Assembly (NCBI GenBank): GCA_964036045.1
Contig: OZ038382.1
Span: 74,014,687 to 74,078,686 of the forward strand
DNA from: Eutreptiella sp. 'Long Island Sound 2002'
Lineage: Eukaryota > Euglenozoa > Euglenophyceae > Eutreptiales > Eutreptiaceae
Direction of reading: 5' to 3'
Length of the DNA: 64,000 bases
Below the pieces are notes generated by a model. The model had not been told where the DNA came from. It worked only from the letters and a program-made list of their open reading frames with translations, and did not search any database. Shown here in pieces: positions 41,161 to 51,996 of the stretch (positions are counted from its first letter, which is position 1; every line of letters begins with the position of its first letter). The translations under genes were made by a program, and so were the position numbers.

Positions 41161-42307
41161 CCCTTGCTGAGGGTGCCCCCGCCGTGCTGGCAGACTGCGC
41201 CCAAGGACTGGATCCCGGGCGCCGTGCCCGCACACCCGGCGGAAGTGGTCATTGGAGGCCGGGTGGCCAAGACCACCCGGATGGAAACTGTGCACCACGG
41301 GGGCTATCCAATCAAGGTGACAACAGCCATGAAGGATACCATGGAGGCCAATGAATGGGCGCCGGAACTCAGGGTGTGCTGCCAGCCCCCAGACGCGCTG
41401 CCGAGCGACATCAGGCTACACCGCCTCTTGGTGGCCCTTCTGGGCGTTCAAGTGCAGGTCAACGCGCCCCTGCGTGCCCAACTATGGGACGACCATCACC
41501 ATGTGTCCCTGGACCATCTGCAGAGCGCGGGGGTGTGGGCGCCCACCATCGTATGGATGTCTGCGCCCCCGACAGACGCCTACTGGCAATGGGCCCGGGC
41601 GTCGCCGGACCCCCTGGTCACTGTCACCGCGGCACTGCCACCGTGGCCATGGATAGCCATAGCCCCGGCTGCAGTGGCAAAATTCAAGTACCCTGCGGAG
41701 TGTGTAGCGCACAGGTGCCCATGGCACCCGAACAAAGGGCCCCTTCTACTACTCGCTCAGTACAGCGGGCACAGTACCGGCAGAGCTCGGCCATGCCCTA
41801 CGAACCCACCTCCGAGAGCACCATGGGGACCTGGGCCTCCTGGCGCCGCTCCGCCTGGCTACTGACCCCCCGCGGGTGCTAGCCCCCGAGGTCAAGCCGG
41901 GCATTTGGTTCCATGACCTGCCGGCGCTAGCCACTCTCTGCGGCACCGTGGCCGCAGTGGATGCCGGGACCACGCAGGCAGGCATGGCTATGGCAGGAGT
42001 CGCCCAGAGCGGGCCCGAGGCCTACCGGACCCATGTGGCCTCTGGGGTGGGCACCTCCCAGGAGGGGGAGGCCATGATACTCCTCTCGTACATCCGCAGG
42101 CTGGCGCAACATCCGGGGGTATTTTGGCTGGTACTGGACTCCGAGGCGGCGGTGGGGGACCTCCGGACGTACCAGGAAGGAGGCCATTGTGGAGATGGCA
42201 TACACCACCTCTACGCCTCTCCCCGACCTCGGCCATCAACGTGGTTACCACGCCGTTCCATGCATTGGATAACGGACCTAAATGTCCGTGTTGATGCAGC
42301 GACGTAG
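41161..42307 (+). pseudogene. L2 thumb/connection region and RNase H
   Basis: 41,164-41,865 encodes a connection region (RVAKTTRMETVHHGGYPIKV, AGVWAPTIVWMS) ending in a stop. From 41,876 the frame gives TVAAVDAGTTQAGMAMAG, SQEGEAMILLSYIRRL and VFWLVLDSEAAVGDLRTY. These are the first three acidic blocks of RNase H (D-x-G, E, L-D-S), which degrades RNA in RNA-DNA hybrids. The last block is lost in a frame change near 42,200. RNase H after RT occurs in several LINE clades of plants, algae and other eukaryotes. Confidence 0.75.
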
Positions 42308-42330
42308 GAGCCGCCAGAAGTAGACCTAAC

Positions 42331-42789
42331 ATGGCTCCTCCGGCGCCCTTTCTCCTTCCTCCCCCAGTAACCTACCGGGACCAGTGTCAGCTCTCCCCAA
42401 CAGCGCTGGGCGACTGGTTGCAAGATCGGGCCTCCATACCGGCACGGGCCGGATATGAGGCCCGGTGGGGAGTGAACTACACATCGGGGAGTGGACTCCC
42501 CCTCGACTGGTTCGATAGTGACCAGCAACGCCACATAACGGCGCACCGCATGGAGAACATCCCTACGATGGCTGTCCTGGCACACCTGTCCTCCCACCGA
42601 GACACGGTGCTGGACACCACGTGTCTCCTCTATGGAGCGCACCCCGAAACGGCTCCCCACCTCTGGGCCTGCTCGGCCCAGTCCCACGAGTGGGAGCCAG
42701 CCCGCCGACGGCTCGCGGAGTGGCTCGACCAGAAGGTGGGAAACGAGCGGCCTCGGTGCGCCACCAGCCGTGGGAACCGGCAGTACTGA
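42331..42789 (+). pseudogene. L2 C-terminal zinc-knuckle region
   Basis: Contains DTTCLLYGAHPETAPHLWAC followed by HEWEPARRRLAEWLDQKVG. This is the C-x-x-C...HPET-x-x-HL-x-x-C layout of the knuckle at the end of many LINE polyproteins, with the second Cys replaced by Tyr. A second frame (42,621-43,049) continues to the end of the coding region (ELRLHQQAEREGVQQELLG). Confidence 0.65.
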
Positions 42790-43215
42790 AGCAGCGGGCA
42801 GCAGCCTTGCGGACCCCCTCCATGCAGCGAGCCAACATGGAATGCACAGGGCCCCACACGCTGGGGACAGAGTTCATACGACACGTCATCAAAGACTCCA
42901 TTAGAGTCCGGTACGCCCACGCCAAGGCACGTGCCACGTTGCTCAAAGCCCGCCTGGGCCCAAGCAGCACGATGGCGTGGGTGTTGCAGGAGCTACGCCT
43001 GCACCAACAGGCGGAGAGAGAGGGAGTACAGCAGGAGCTCCTGGGATGACGACTGTCGCCAAGGGGATGACGTCTAGGTTCCCCCGACTCCCCCTCCTTC
43101 CGCCCAAAACCACACACTTACGCACGGAGTGCGCGCTACACACACAGCCCTCCCGTTTACCTGTACCCGTGGGTAGACATCCCGGCCATTGCATTCTGGT
43201 AACAGCGCCTTCGGC

Positions 43216-43336
43216 ACAACACAACACAACACAACACAACACAACACAACACAACACAACACAACACAACACAACACAACACAACACAACACAACACAAC
43301 ACAACACAACACAGCACAGCACAACACAACGCAACA
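43216..43336. repeat. (ACAAC)n tail of L2
   Basis: About 120 bp of the ACAAC pentamer directly after TAACAGCGCCTTCGGC, as in L1. It marks the 3' end of the LINE. Confidence 0.9.
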
Positions 43337-43435
43337 AATTCCACGTAATTCGGCTTCACGGGTGGATGTCTGTACAACCGTCCAGCAAGTGCGTCCTCAG
43401 GCACGTGGTGGCCCCGAGCTGCCTGTCATTTTCAG

Positions 43436-44149
43436 GTATTCCAGCGTGAGCTCGCGTGGCCACGCCACTCAAGCCACCACAATATCCGCAACCCGACGTG
43501 GCCCACAGAATGGCGGCAAACCATGAGCCTGATGGCGCATGCCGATTACATGCGGACAGGATCCCCTGCGGTGGCGGAGGAGCTGTGGGAGACACTGCTG
43601 CGGAACACGATGATCGGCTGCGTGAGCAACGAGACGCAGCTGGTTGATTTCCGCCGATGCGTGCGGCCGGACGCCACGCACGACATCATCGACTGGCCGG
43701 CGACCTCACGCGACGGGTACGTGATGTCCAACGTCAGCACCGTCATCAATTCTTATTTCGTCGGGGCTGTTCGGGCCCTGGCGGCGCTGGCGAGCGCCAT
43801 GGGGCGCGCGGAGGAGCAGCGGCGCTTGGCCCTCCAAGCCAACAAAACCGCGGCAGCGATGCGGCGGCTGCTTGTCAGCCCGCGCACGGGGCTGTTCGTG
43901 GACGCGCTCGGCAGTAACCACACCTCTTGGCACGCCTCAGCCTTTGCGTTATGGCACGGGGTTGCCGATTTTGGCCGCGGCATCGCCCGTGTGCGCGACT
44001 GGCTGCGGCGGCGCCGCATGGTGGGCAGCGTTTATGCCGCCTATGGCTACCTCTTGGTGCTGTACGACGCAGATGACGACCACGGCGCGGCGGCACTGGA
44101 CGTGCTCACAAACTGCGATGTGCACAGCTGGTGTCACATGCTGCACCAG
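43436..44149 (+). CDS. Six-hairpin glycosidase (alpha-L-rhamnosidase GH78-like), catalytic-domain exon
   Basis: Acceptor GTCATTTTCAG at 43,435 opens a frame VFQRELAWPRHSSHHNIRNP, TWPTEWRQTMSLMAHADYM, DIIDWPATSRDGYVMSNVST, VINSYFVGAVRALAALASAM, RTGLFVDALGSNHTSWHASA and NCDVHSWCHMLHQ. These are blocks of the (alpha/alpha)6 barrel of GH78-like enzymes, which release rhamnose from glycans or glycosides. The exon leaves at CACCAG-GTGTCG (44,150) in phase 0, and the next exon at 44,941 continues with GATATMEAWT. The N-terminal part is outside or beyond the LINE stack. The family call is from recalled motif style; substrate unknown. Confidence 0.7.
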
Positions 44150-44940
44150 GTGTCGTCAATGCCCCACACTTTGTCGGCCCCATGGCTGATAGCTCCCTCT
44201 CGAAGGAGCTCTGGTGACAGGGAAGACCTGGGGTCGCGCTTAGTGCGCGCTGGGGCTTATGATCTCGCAAGTGTTGGCACCATGTGACGTGGTGTGGCCC
44301 GGGAAGTCAGAGTTCCTACTTTTCGGGGCTGGGGGCGACTAAATTGAGCCACCTCAAGCTGCGGGGAGGGCCATTGACCAGTCACAAAAACATTTTGGGG
44401 GGGGGCTTCGGAACGATCTTCCTTTGGCTCAAAAATTTTGAGCTGCAGGCTTTCGTGGCTCCAACTGCACACTGCACTGTAGCCGGAGAGGCCGGGGAGC
44501 AGTGTGCTCATCAGCACGCATACCACGACTGTTGGCGCCACGGGCCTTCCGTTCGCCGCTGACGAGGAAGCGACCGCCGGGAACCGACCGAGACGGGAGA
44601 GGCGACACGGACAAAAGCGCAAGTAGACCCGACGTCGTTCGGGGCCATGAAGGTGGGTGGGGGTCCCAGAGCCGCCTCCCCCCCCCCTCCCCCCAAGTGA
44701 TCGGGGAAAATTTTTTCTGGGCCTTTCGGCCGACGCAAATTTTGCTCCGGCGCCTTCGGCGCAGGTCCATTGAGAGCCAAACTTTTCTTCGGCGCCGACC
44801 AAGACTCAGGACCAGAGGCTGGGGAGGCCCAGTACCCCCTTTAAGTGAAGCTCTGCGTGCAGCGCCCCCTCTGCACGTGCTTCGGGCTGGTGTCGGGGCT
44901 TTTTTGTGTTGGTCCGGGCGATCGCGGTGCGCCGTTGCAG
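44150..44940 (+). other. Intron of the glycosidase gene
   Basis: 791 bp, GT...TTGCAG. Contains poly-G/C runs and CTTCGGCGCC / GCGCCTTCGGCGC words that recur, more diverged, near 62,590-62,640, hinting at a dispersed repeat. No ORF supported inside. Confidence 0.65.
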
Positions 44941-45390
44941 GGCGCGACAGCGACGATGGAGGCCTGGACCCGCGACGAGAAGCCCAACCTCAGCTGGTCC
45001 CACCCCTGGGCCACCGCCCCCGCCACGGCCATTGCTCGTGGATTCATGGGAATTGTGCCCACAGCGCCGGCGTACCAGCGCTTCGACGTTAAACCACAGC
45101 CCGGCAACGTCTCAGCGGCAGAAATCACGCTCCCGACGCTGAGCGGCGCCATCTGGGTCAGCTTCAAGCAAGTGCCTGGCCTCTCGTTCCTGTTGGCGAT
45201 CCGGCCCCCGCCCAATACCTTGAGCCGCGTGTGCCTGCCAAGGCTGGGGCTGGCCTCGTCTGCTTTGGTATTGGATGGGAACCAAGTGGCGGGAGTAGAG
45301 CAGGGCGACTACGTTTGTGTGGGCGGGATTGGGTCCACTGGAGGCGCGGCACGACAAATCTCGCGTGCCCGGGGGGTCGTGCTGTCTTGA
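44941..45390 (+). CDS. Six-hairpin glycosidase, C-terminal exon
   Basis: Begins GATATMEAWTRDEKPNLSWS, HPWATAPATAIARGFMGIVP, TAPAYQRFDVKPQPGN. This is the end of the barrel followed by the C-terminal beta-domain (LSGAIWVSFKQV, LDGNQVAGVEQGDY, VGGIGSTGGA), the usual order in GH78. The T-M-E-x-W and SHPW blocks are strongly conserved in the family. The frame closes with TGA at 45,388, giving a plausible natural end, or may splice again to a short exon after GTTGCAG at 45,413. Confidence 0.7.
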   Translation, partial: GATATMEAWTRDEKPNLSWSHPWATAPATAIARGFMGIVPTAPAYQRFDVKPQPGNVSAAEITLPTLSGAIWVSFKQVPGLSFLLAIRPPPNTLSRVCLPRLGLASSALVLDGNQVAGVEQGDYVCVGGIGSTGGAARQISRARGVVLS

Positions 45391-45413
45391 GTTCTTTGTG
45401 TTATGCGTTGCAG

Positions 45414-45662
45414 CTGCAGTCGAGTGGCTGTCCGGGAGGATTGCCCGTGCACTGCCTTCTTGATATCTGTGCCGATGTTGGATGTCTTCGCTGCCGGAGG
45501 CGAAGCGCTGGCATCGACAAAGTTCTGGCAAACACTCCGTCCGAGACTTCGGTCGCGATTGACTTAGTCAGGGAGCTAGTTGCGCCACGCGCGCATGTGC
45601 ATTCTGCAGGAGTGGCTGCCACCCCTTCAGTGGTCTTTGCAATCAGTCATACAGGGAATTAA
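45414..45662 (+). CDS. Possible additional exon or small ORF, unknown
   Basis: After TTATGCGTTGCAG the frame reads LQSSGCPGGLPVHCLLDICA and then SETSVAIDLVRELVAPRA to TAA at 45,660. It could be an alternative 3' exon of the glycosidase gene. No domain recognised; low support. Confidence 0.3.
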   Translation: MQSSGCPGGLPVHCLLDICADVGCLRCRRRSAGIDKVLANTPSETSVAIDLVRELVAPRAHVHSAGVAATPSVVFAISHTGN

Positions 45663-46450
45663 ATGCACCACTGACCCCACAATTACTACCCCACAAGTAA
45701 AGAGTGTCAGCTCCTTGACGCGGTTGTAGTTTTGGCGCTATTGGTGTCGGTTTGTGGGGGTTGATCAAGTGGAGGTGGAGTGTCCAGCAGGATCCTCGAT
45801 CAATTTTTCTCGCTTCTTTGACAGGACCGCCTTTAATGACCGCATTGAAGGACCTCTGTGGTTGTCACTTGAGCAACATTGGCCAACCTACGGCGTTTGG
45901 TGGTGAACCGACTGCAGTTGATGTCTAACCGACAGTGGTAGGGCCTAAAATGACGGCGATTGTTGCTGAAACAATGATTTGCAATGTTAACGATTGACCA
46001 TAGCAGTTGGTGTGTAACCGACTGCAGGTGTTGCTTCACCGACGGCATTTGGTGGCGTTTCAGTGCGAGCACGTTGTGGCCGCGCTTCAAGCCGAAGGGC
46101 AGTGAGTGCAGTACCCTAAACCCGACAGTCCTGTACTCCACCATCGAAACTGACCAATTCCAGCCGGATTTCGCCCCGACCGACCAGCTGCTCTTTGGAG
46201 CGTCGGGGCAAGGGCCGTTGCTCTGGTGCCGAAGATTCGGAAGACTCTTTCCTGCAGGGCCGAGGGTGCGTGCTCACAATTGACCCCCCACCTGATTTAG
46301 GCTGTATATCCTTTGGCAAATCAAGTGTGGGTGCAAACACCTGCTCGTGATTCAAGTGCGTTCATGACTGACTGAAGTCGAATCAGAGCCTCAGATGTGC
46401 CTACCCGCTTTCTTCGAAGCTCAATGACCCCCGCGAACCGCACCTCCGTG
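45663..46450. other. Intergenic, degenerate CCGACTGCAG-type repeat
   Basis: Between 45,880 and 46,060 a loose repeat (GGTGGTGAACCGACTGCAGTTG, GTGTAACCGACTGCAGGTG) recurs about five times at ~45-bp spacing. Nothing else is clear. Confidence 0.4.
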
Positions 46451-46811
46451 TTTAGGTTCTGTTGACAACCATACACGGGATCAAAGACACTGGTTCCACT
46501 GCAGCTGTTGGGCAAAAACTGCTCTTCATTGTGGATATGTACTGTGTTGTATTGCCTGGGATTGGCCACCCCGAAGGGGTCACGCCCTCTAACGCCCTCT
46601 GCATCCTGCCTGCATCCTCGCTCTGGAAGGGAATGCCTCGCACAACAAGGTGCATTTCTTGTATTGTGCAATACACCTGGGGTCCCCTGGAGTTGCATGA
46701 CAGGTCACAATGGCTGAAGTCATTCGTAGCCACACAGGGCGCCAAAAGTACTGCACTTCTTATCTCTGAACAGCAAACTGTCGATAGAAAGATATCCCTT
46801 TTGTGAAGCAT
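46321..46811 (-). CDS. Possible minus-strand exons, unknown function
   Basis: Two overlapping minus-strand frames look protein-like: one with VYCTIQEMHLVVRGIPFQSE and WPIPGNTTQYISTMKSSF, the other with EVRFAGVIELRRKRVGTSEA and LIRLQSVMNALESRAG. The plus strand (46,462-46,806) is also open, so strand is not settled. No family recognised. Confidence 0.25.
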
Positions 46812-47580
46812 GGCACAAAATTTTGGGAAAAAAGCGGTGGATATGGAACGACTGAAACGACTGAAAATAGCAGGTCAGCCCTGCAAAAGCCCTGCATTTC
46901 AGGCCTCTCCCCGTCAGAAGGAGGGTTTCTGCGAACAAAAGGCAACGGAGGTGTCAAAAACCTCCCAGACAGTGGGAGGGGTTGACTGTTGTAAGACAAT
47001 GGGCCTGCAAAGGTGTGTTTCTGAGCCCCAGACAGATAGAGGGCTTCTGCGTAAGGGCTTGAAAGGGATTTCTTATTGATGGCATGAGATGCACTGTTTG
47101 GAGCCAAGTATGGTCTGGCACTGGCCAATCTTCTGGCGGACCTTTCCGGCTACTTTGGGGAGGAAAACGGTGCAGGGGGGTTCAGTGGGGTGGTCGGAAC
47201 TTTTTATGCCAAAATTGCTAGTTATTATCATCAGGGATTTGGAAAGCATCCCTGGACTGGGTGGTTTCAGTCTGCAATATTGCTTCCCATGACCATAACA
47301 GAAGCTCTCTGTTTTGTCTCTCTAAATTACTGGGTTGTGTGCTTATCACCACATCACCCAATGAATTTAATTTCTTGTTCACCTTCCCAAACAGGCAGTG
47401 CGGCATCACCAGTTTCCCTGTACTTTGCCCTTGCAAATGGTGATAGTCCTGTTGCATGCAATTGAACTCCTCAACGTGCTCCACGGCTTCATTGTCCAAC
47501 GCTTTACACCGCTTCAAGACACAACCAGTTGATTTCTTCTGTGCATGCCCCCAGTTTTTATCATTTGGGGCAGCCACAAA
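46812..47580. other. No confident gene
   Basis: Short ORFs only; the longest, at 46,810-47,079 plus, has an unremarkable Lys/Ser/Gln-rich composition. No domain or repeat seen. Confidence 0.3.
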
Positions 47581-48880
47581 TGGTAGCAGTCGCACTTAGC
47601 TGCAGCCACGAATGGCAACTCCATGTAGTGGTAGCCACCAGCTCCAAGCAAAGATTGCCACAGGAGGTAGCAGGCCTGGGAAACAGCTGCTATAAGGTGT
47701 AGCAACCCCAACGGTGGTACCAGCGTTGGTCCCCAATAGGCAGTAGCAACCACAACTGGGAACAGCTATAGACAACACGAGCCATCAGTAATCCCAAGGA
47801 GCAGCAACCGCGAACGGTAGTGACTCCAAGTTGCTGCAGCCAAACTAGCAGCGGCCCCAAGCAACAGAGGCCATGAGAGCAGCAGCTCTCGCAATAGCGG
47901 CCATGCGCAGCAACCGCCCTAATGGCAACCATGAAAGTAGTCCTCGGCAACACCTGCAAGATGCAATTGGCCCCAGGTAGCAACGCACTAGGCATGGCGA
48001 CCAGATACAAAGGCCGCCATCAATGACAGTATATAATAAATAATAATAGCCTCATATAACACTATGCTTTTGCCAACAGTCAATCCTTACTGCACCTTGA
48101 TGAGTGTGCGGCGCAGTTATGGGGCATCCTAAACCACTGTCAATGGTTGCCTTGCATTGCTCTGCGCTCTGCACTCTACGGAGCGTATGGGGGAGCTTTA
48201 GCGCGCCGGGCGCGCGCCGGGCACGCGCCTGACATCTTTTTTTGACCATTCCCCACTCATGCCTGTTTTTGCCCCAACTTACCAAACAATTTGGAGTACC
48301 TTCTCGCTGTGTCTAAGAATCTGGCCCATCCTTTGCACCCAGTTTATGATGATGGCAAGGGTGGTGGTTGGAAGTGGTGGGAGTGACATTTTGTGTTGTT
48401 GAATTCTCATATTTCGGCTTATACAAGGTGCCTTGCAGAGAAGGTTTGCGGTCTAGTGTGGTCTACTAGGGGGGCTCCCCAAGGTGAGGATAAACTTGGG
48501 GCTAGAGCCAGGATGCTTAATACAAAGGTAGCGCGCCCGGCGCGCGCCGGGCAAACATTCCCCCTATGTAGTGATGGGACATCTTGTGCCACTGCCAATA
48601 GCTGCAGTGCAGGGTTCATCTTTCACTGTTCTAATGGTGCTGTAGCAAGTTTGCTTCACAAGCGAACGGTTTGTTAGTATGGTGAGCCATGGCTGCTGGT
48701 ACCCACTGAAGCCACCAACGGCAGCAGCCAAAGGGGGCTGTAACCACTTGTAGCAGTTGCCCCAGATAGTAGCAACCCTTAGCTACATGAGCTCCAAGTG
48801 GTCACAATGCAACAAAGGCCGTGGGCAGCAGTGGTCCCCCGCATCGGCAGCCCCAAACAGCAGCACTCAATGGAACCAGC
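47581..48880. repeat. Two blocks of degenerate GTAGCAACC-type repeat around a GC palindrome pair
   Basis: 47,590-47,960 and 48,690-48,870 share a loose purine/pyrimidine pattern (GTAGCAACCCCAA, GCAGCAACCGC). Between them GCGCGCCGGGCGCGCGCCGGG (48,205) and a similar GC string (48,530) form an inverted pair about 300 bp apart. No gene supported. Confidence 0.45.
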
Positions 48881-48960
48881 ATCCCAGATGTATTTATGAT
48901 GTATTTGCAAAATCAGCACCAGCGAAAAGATTCATCGAATGATGAAGCATGAAACAAAAA

Positions 48961-48995
48961 TGAAATGAAATGAAATGAAATGAAATGAAATGAAA
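48961..48995. repeat. (GAAAT)n microsatellite
   Basis: Seven units of TGAAA/ATGAA, 35 bp. Confidence 0.95.
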
Positions 48996-49101
48996 GGGGT
49001 GTGCATGAAATGAATTGGGACCCACAAACACATTTGTATTTCAGGCTGCTGTGGCAGGTCATTGCGTCTGCTGCATTGCGTCAGGTGGCTCTTGACGTCT
49101 C

Positions 49102-49659
49102 ATGCGCCGCCGGCCGGTGCAGCTCTTGCTGGCCATTGTGTGCGGATTCATTGTGGCTAGTTCTATCGCTGGACTCCGCTCCAATTACATGCAAATAATG
49201 AACCTTACCGGTGTCCGCATCACAAAAGCCGCTGCCATCGTCCGAAGTCCCACTGCGGCTACTGCCCGCGAGAGACGTGCGCTGGAACGCCAGGCAGCAA
49301 CCGCTTTTGGTGGTCCCAGTAGTAATGCCTCCGCGTGTTTGGACACTCGTTGGGCAGCACACGATGCACAACAAGGCCTGTCAGCCTTGTTGCGCCGCCG
49401 TCATGTCAGCCGCGTGCTGGAGATTGGATGCTATGTTGGATATGCGTGCGTAGAGCTGGCGCACTTCGTGGGGCCTGGGGGGGCATGGTACCAAGTGGTG
49501 GACCACGAGACGCCCCACCTCTACATCGACCACGTGCGGCAAAGCCTTCGTGTGGCGGGCCTTGAGCGAACTGTGTCGTTACTCGTCGGCACACTGGAGA
49601 CGGCGGCGGCCTCGCTTATCGGCTCACCGTTTGACGTAATCCTGCTCAATCACTGGGAG
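49102..49659 (+). CDS. Membrane-anchored SAM-dependent O-methyltransferase (COMT/CCoAMT-like), first exon
   Basis: ATG at 49,102 gives a type II signal anchor (RRRPVQLLLAIVCGFIVASS). A luminal-type stem follows, then RVLEIGCYVGYACVELAHFV (SAM-binding motif I), YQVVDHETPHLYIDHVRQSL, and SPFDVILLNHWE, the FD-x-x-x-x-DHW block of catechol/caffeoyl-CoA type O-methyltransferases. The family's metal-binding Asp in DHW is Asn here. The exon leaves at GAG-GTGTGA (49,660). The continuation after GGAGTTGCAG (49,815) soon hits a stop (AHKRTPGPR), so the gene may be truncated or use another exon. Substrate unknown. Confidence 0.65.
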
Positions 49660-49815
49660 GTGTGAGGGACTGGGGAAGAGATTGTGGGTGAATGAGGAGG
49701 GTCACATTTCGGGTTAGATGTGAGCTTTGATGTTTTTGTCTCTTTGGTGGGAGGAAGGGCTTTCTCCCTGTTTCTCAGTGCCCCCCCCCCCTCCTCTTCA
49801 ATTTTGGAGTTGCAG

Positions 49816-50320
49816 GCGCACAAGCGCACCCCAGGCCCTCGTTGAGACATAGCAACAGTGGCACACGAGACTGTCCGCCTATGCTAGCACATGACCCACA
49901 GAAAAGAGCCGCAAAGCACCTCACGCCCATTTCACACTTTGGAAGATTCCCTCTAGCCCGCCCCGGTCTAAAACTGTTGACAGGTTGCCGTCAGGGACCC
50001 CCTCTGCTGGATGATGGTGGACATCCATTCCTTGTTCTTTTGGTGTACGCCCCCCCCCCCCCCGGCTCCTGAGGGAACATTCCCCGTGGGGACTTGCTGT
50101 ATTTTTCATTCCGGCAGGGGGGGGGGCTTCCCCCTGGACGCCCTCCCCCCTTCTCCCTTCCCCCCCTCCCCCTTATCACCCCTTCCCTCTAAATCAGCTG
50201 AAAACCTGGGTTTTGGGAAGTTTTTTTCAGTGACCCAACAAAAATCTTTTCTGTGCCTTTGGCGCGTATCATAATGTTGACTTGTTGTTCCATGTGGACT
50301 CTATGTTCATTGTCTTCCAG
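49816..50320. other. Intron-like C/T- and G-rich DNA
   Basis: Long poly-C and poly-G runs (49,780; 50,050; 50,115-50,190). No coding sequence supported apart from the short open stretch after 49,816. Confidence 0.4.
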
Positions 50321-50664
50321 GTTACCATGACCCAGTGCTTGTTGTCTGCGTATTTCCGCTCCCTGGCCCAACCCTGCCTGAAATGCGAAGATGTAATGGA
50401 ATTGCTACTTTATGATAGGTTTCATGACAGGTTCACTGGATGGAAGAGACAAGAAGCATACAACAACGCACAAAAATCATGTATCACACTGTTTTTGAGC
50501 GTGCCAATGGCAACACTGTGCAAGTCTATCACTGTTGCAGGGGAAATGGCAGACTGCAGAGTGCGTTCCCAACCATTTAGACCCAGTTCAGGGGGATTCC
50601 GATTGATAGCGGAGATCACTGTGAGGGCTGGCAATGTGCAATGTCCCGCTTGTGTGTTGGTTAG
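50321..50664 (+). CDS. Exon a of a multi-exon gene of unknown function
   Basis: Acceptor TTGTCTTCCAG at 50,320, donor GTTAG-GTGAAAG at 50,665, phase 2 out. It reads VTMTQCLLSAYFRSLAQPC, LKCEDVMELLLYDRFHDRF, FLSVPMATLCKSITVAGEMA and FRLIAEITVRAGNVQCPACV. Two C-x-x-C pairs (CLKC, CPAC) could bind zinc. Joins exon b at 51,642 in phase. No family recognised. Confidence 0.5.
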
Positions 50665-51557
50665 GTGAAAGAACTCTGAATTGGCCCATAATGATGATTT
50701 TGCTTTGTTTTCTATGACATTTGCATGGGCTGACTGGATCATTGTCTACCAATTTTTCTATTTGCTGGGTATTGGGTACGTTCCATCAAGGGACGGGGGG
50801 GAGTCTCCTCCCTGGACCCCCTCCCCTCCTCTCCTGGACCCCCTTCCCCCCTCCACTCCCACGCCCAAGTAAATCCTGGGGCCGGTGACTTTGCCGTGGT
50901 GTCGGGGCCCGAATGGTACCTGGCCATCGCGAACAGACCAGGGAAGGGGGTTCTTTCAGCCGGAGGGGGCTCCGACTGCTTAAAGTTGCCTGAGAGATGG
51001 TGTGTGTGGGGGCCTTGGTCATTGCCCAACAGACGGTATCCATGGTGGGCCTTGGTCGCCTCCAGTTGCCCGCCCCCTCCTCTCCTCCCCCTCTCATCTC
51101 TGCACCCTGGTGCCTTATTTGCCCTGCAGCACCCATAGTGCGCCTAGTTGAGTTGCCCCCTAGTTGAGTTGCTCTTATGGGAGTAGCCTGGGGGAGTAGC
51201 TTGGGGTGCTGCGGAGCAAGTGAGGCACCCAAACAGGGAGCGTGTACATTAGTGGATCCCTCCCTCTTTTCCTCTCCGCCTCCCTCTTATTGTGCCTGTT
51301 GGCATCCGGGGGGGAGGGGCTGAGTGCTTGTAGTTGCCCGTCGTTCTATGGCAGTCCAGGGGCCCGGGCTGCCTAAAGTTGCCCACCATAAGCTGACGGG
51401 TCACGTGCTCTATCTCACAAGAGCCTAAATCCCATGGGTTCCCATGGGTCAGCTAAGCCCGAATTCAAGAAGCTTGCTGGCAGGGACCATAAGCAATCAG
51501 AGCCTCAGCGCCTGTGTCTCAGGGAGCTGCCCCCCGCAAGCTTACACCAAGCATCCG

Positions 51558-51602
51558 TCCATCCATCCATGCATCCATCCATCTATCCATCCATCCATCC
51601 CC
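51558..51602. repeat. (CCAT)n microsatellite
   Basis: CATCCATCCATCCATG-type tetramers, about 45 bp, upstream of exon b. Confidence 0.95.
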
Positions 51603-51641
51603 CTCCCCAATCCGCTCAAGCAAGTACCTCTACCTGCCCAG

Positions 51642-51838
51642 GTTTAGGGCTGGACTTGCTGTTGACATGCACATGGACGAGGGAGTGCCTGCATTGTTGT
51701 GCACATGGTTTGCAGGATCACGCAACCCACTCATTCCTCTGTGTATAATGACTTCACTTCGTAGAAGCTCTACCAAGTGCCGAAAGGGCTGGCCACACCT
51801 TGTTTACTGTGATTTGAGGCTACGACAAGCTGTGGGAG
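51642..51838 (+). CDS. Exon b of the unknown gene
   Basis: Acceptor CTGCCCAG at 51,641, donor GGGAG-GTCAAC at 51,839. With exon a it gives R-FRAGLAVDMHMDEGVPALL, CTWFAGSRNPLIPLCIMTSL and GWPHLVYCDLRLRQAVG; phase 1 out. Open throughout, in phase on both sides. Confidence 0.5.
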
Positions 51839-51996
51839 GTCAACACCAGCCTCCAAGTTCGCATTTTGTCCCTCCCTTCCACTGCTGGGTACCCCACAGT
51901 TTCAAAGAAAACCTTTTCAATTCTTGGGGGGCGAAACCTTTTCGATTCCTTGGGGGTGTTGAGGTCCTGAGGTTATCGTCAATACATAGGTTACAG

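Larger units (their letters stand above)
39465..43336 (+). mobile_element. L2 LINE (non-LTR retrotransposon), 3' portion: RT, RNase H, zinc knuckle, tail
   Basis: GC-rich coding sequence that continues the linker at 15,208-15,359. In order: linker, reverse transcriptase blocks, RNase H, Cys-His knuckle, ~250 bp of 3' region and an (ACAAC)n tail. The joined element, without insertions, is about 5 kb and 5'-truncated within or just before the endonuclease. Stops and frameshifts in every domain show that it is dead. It lies in the intron or flank just upstream of a rhamnosidase-like exon. Confidence 0.85.
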
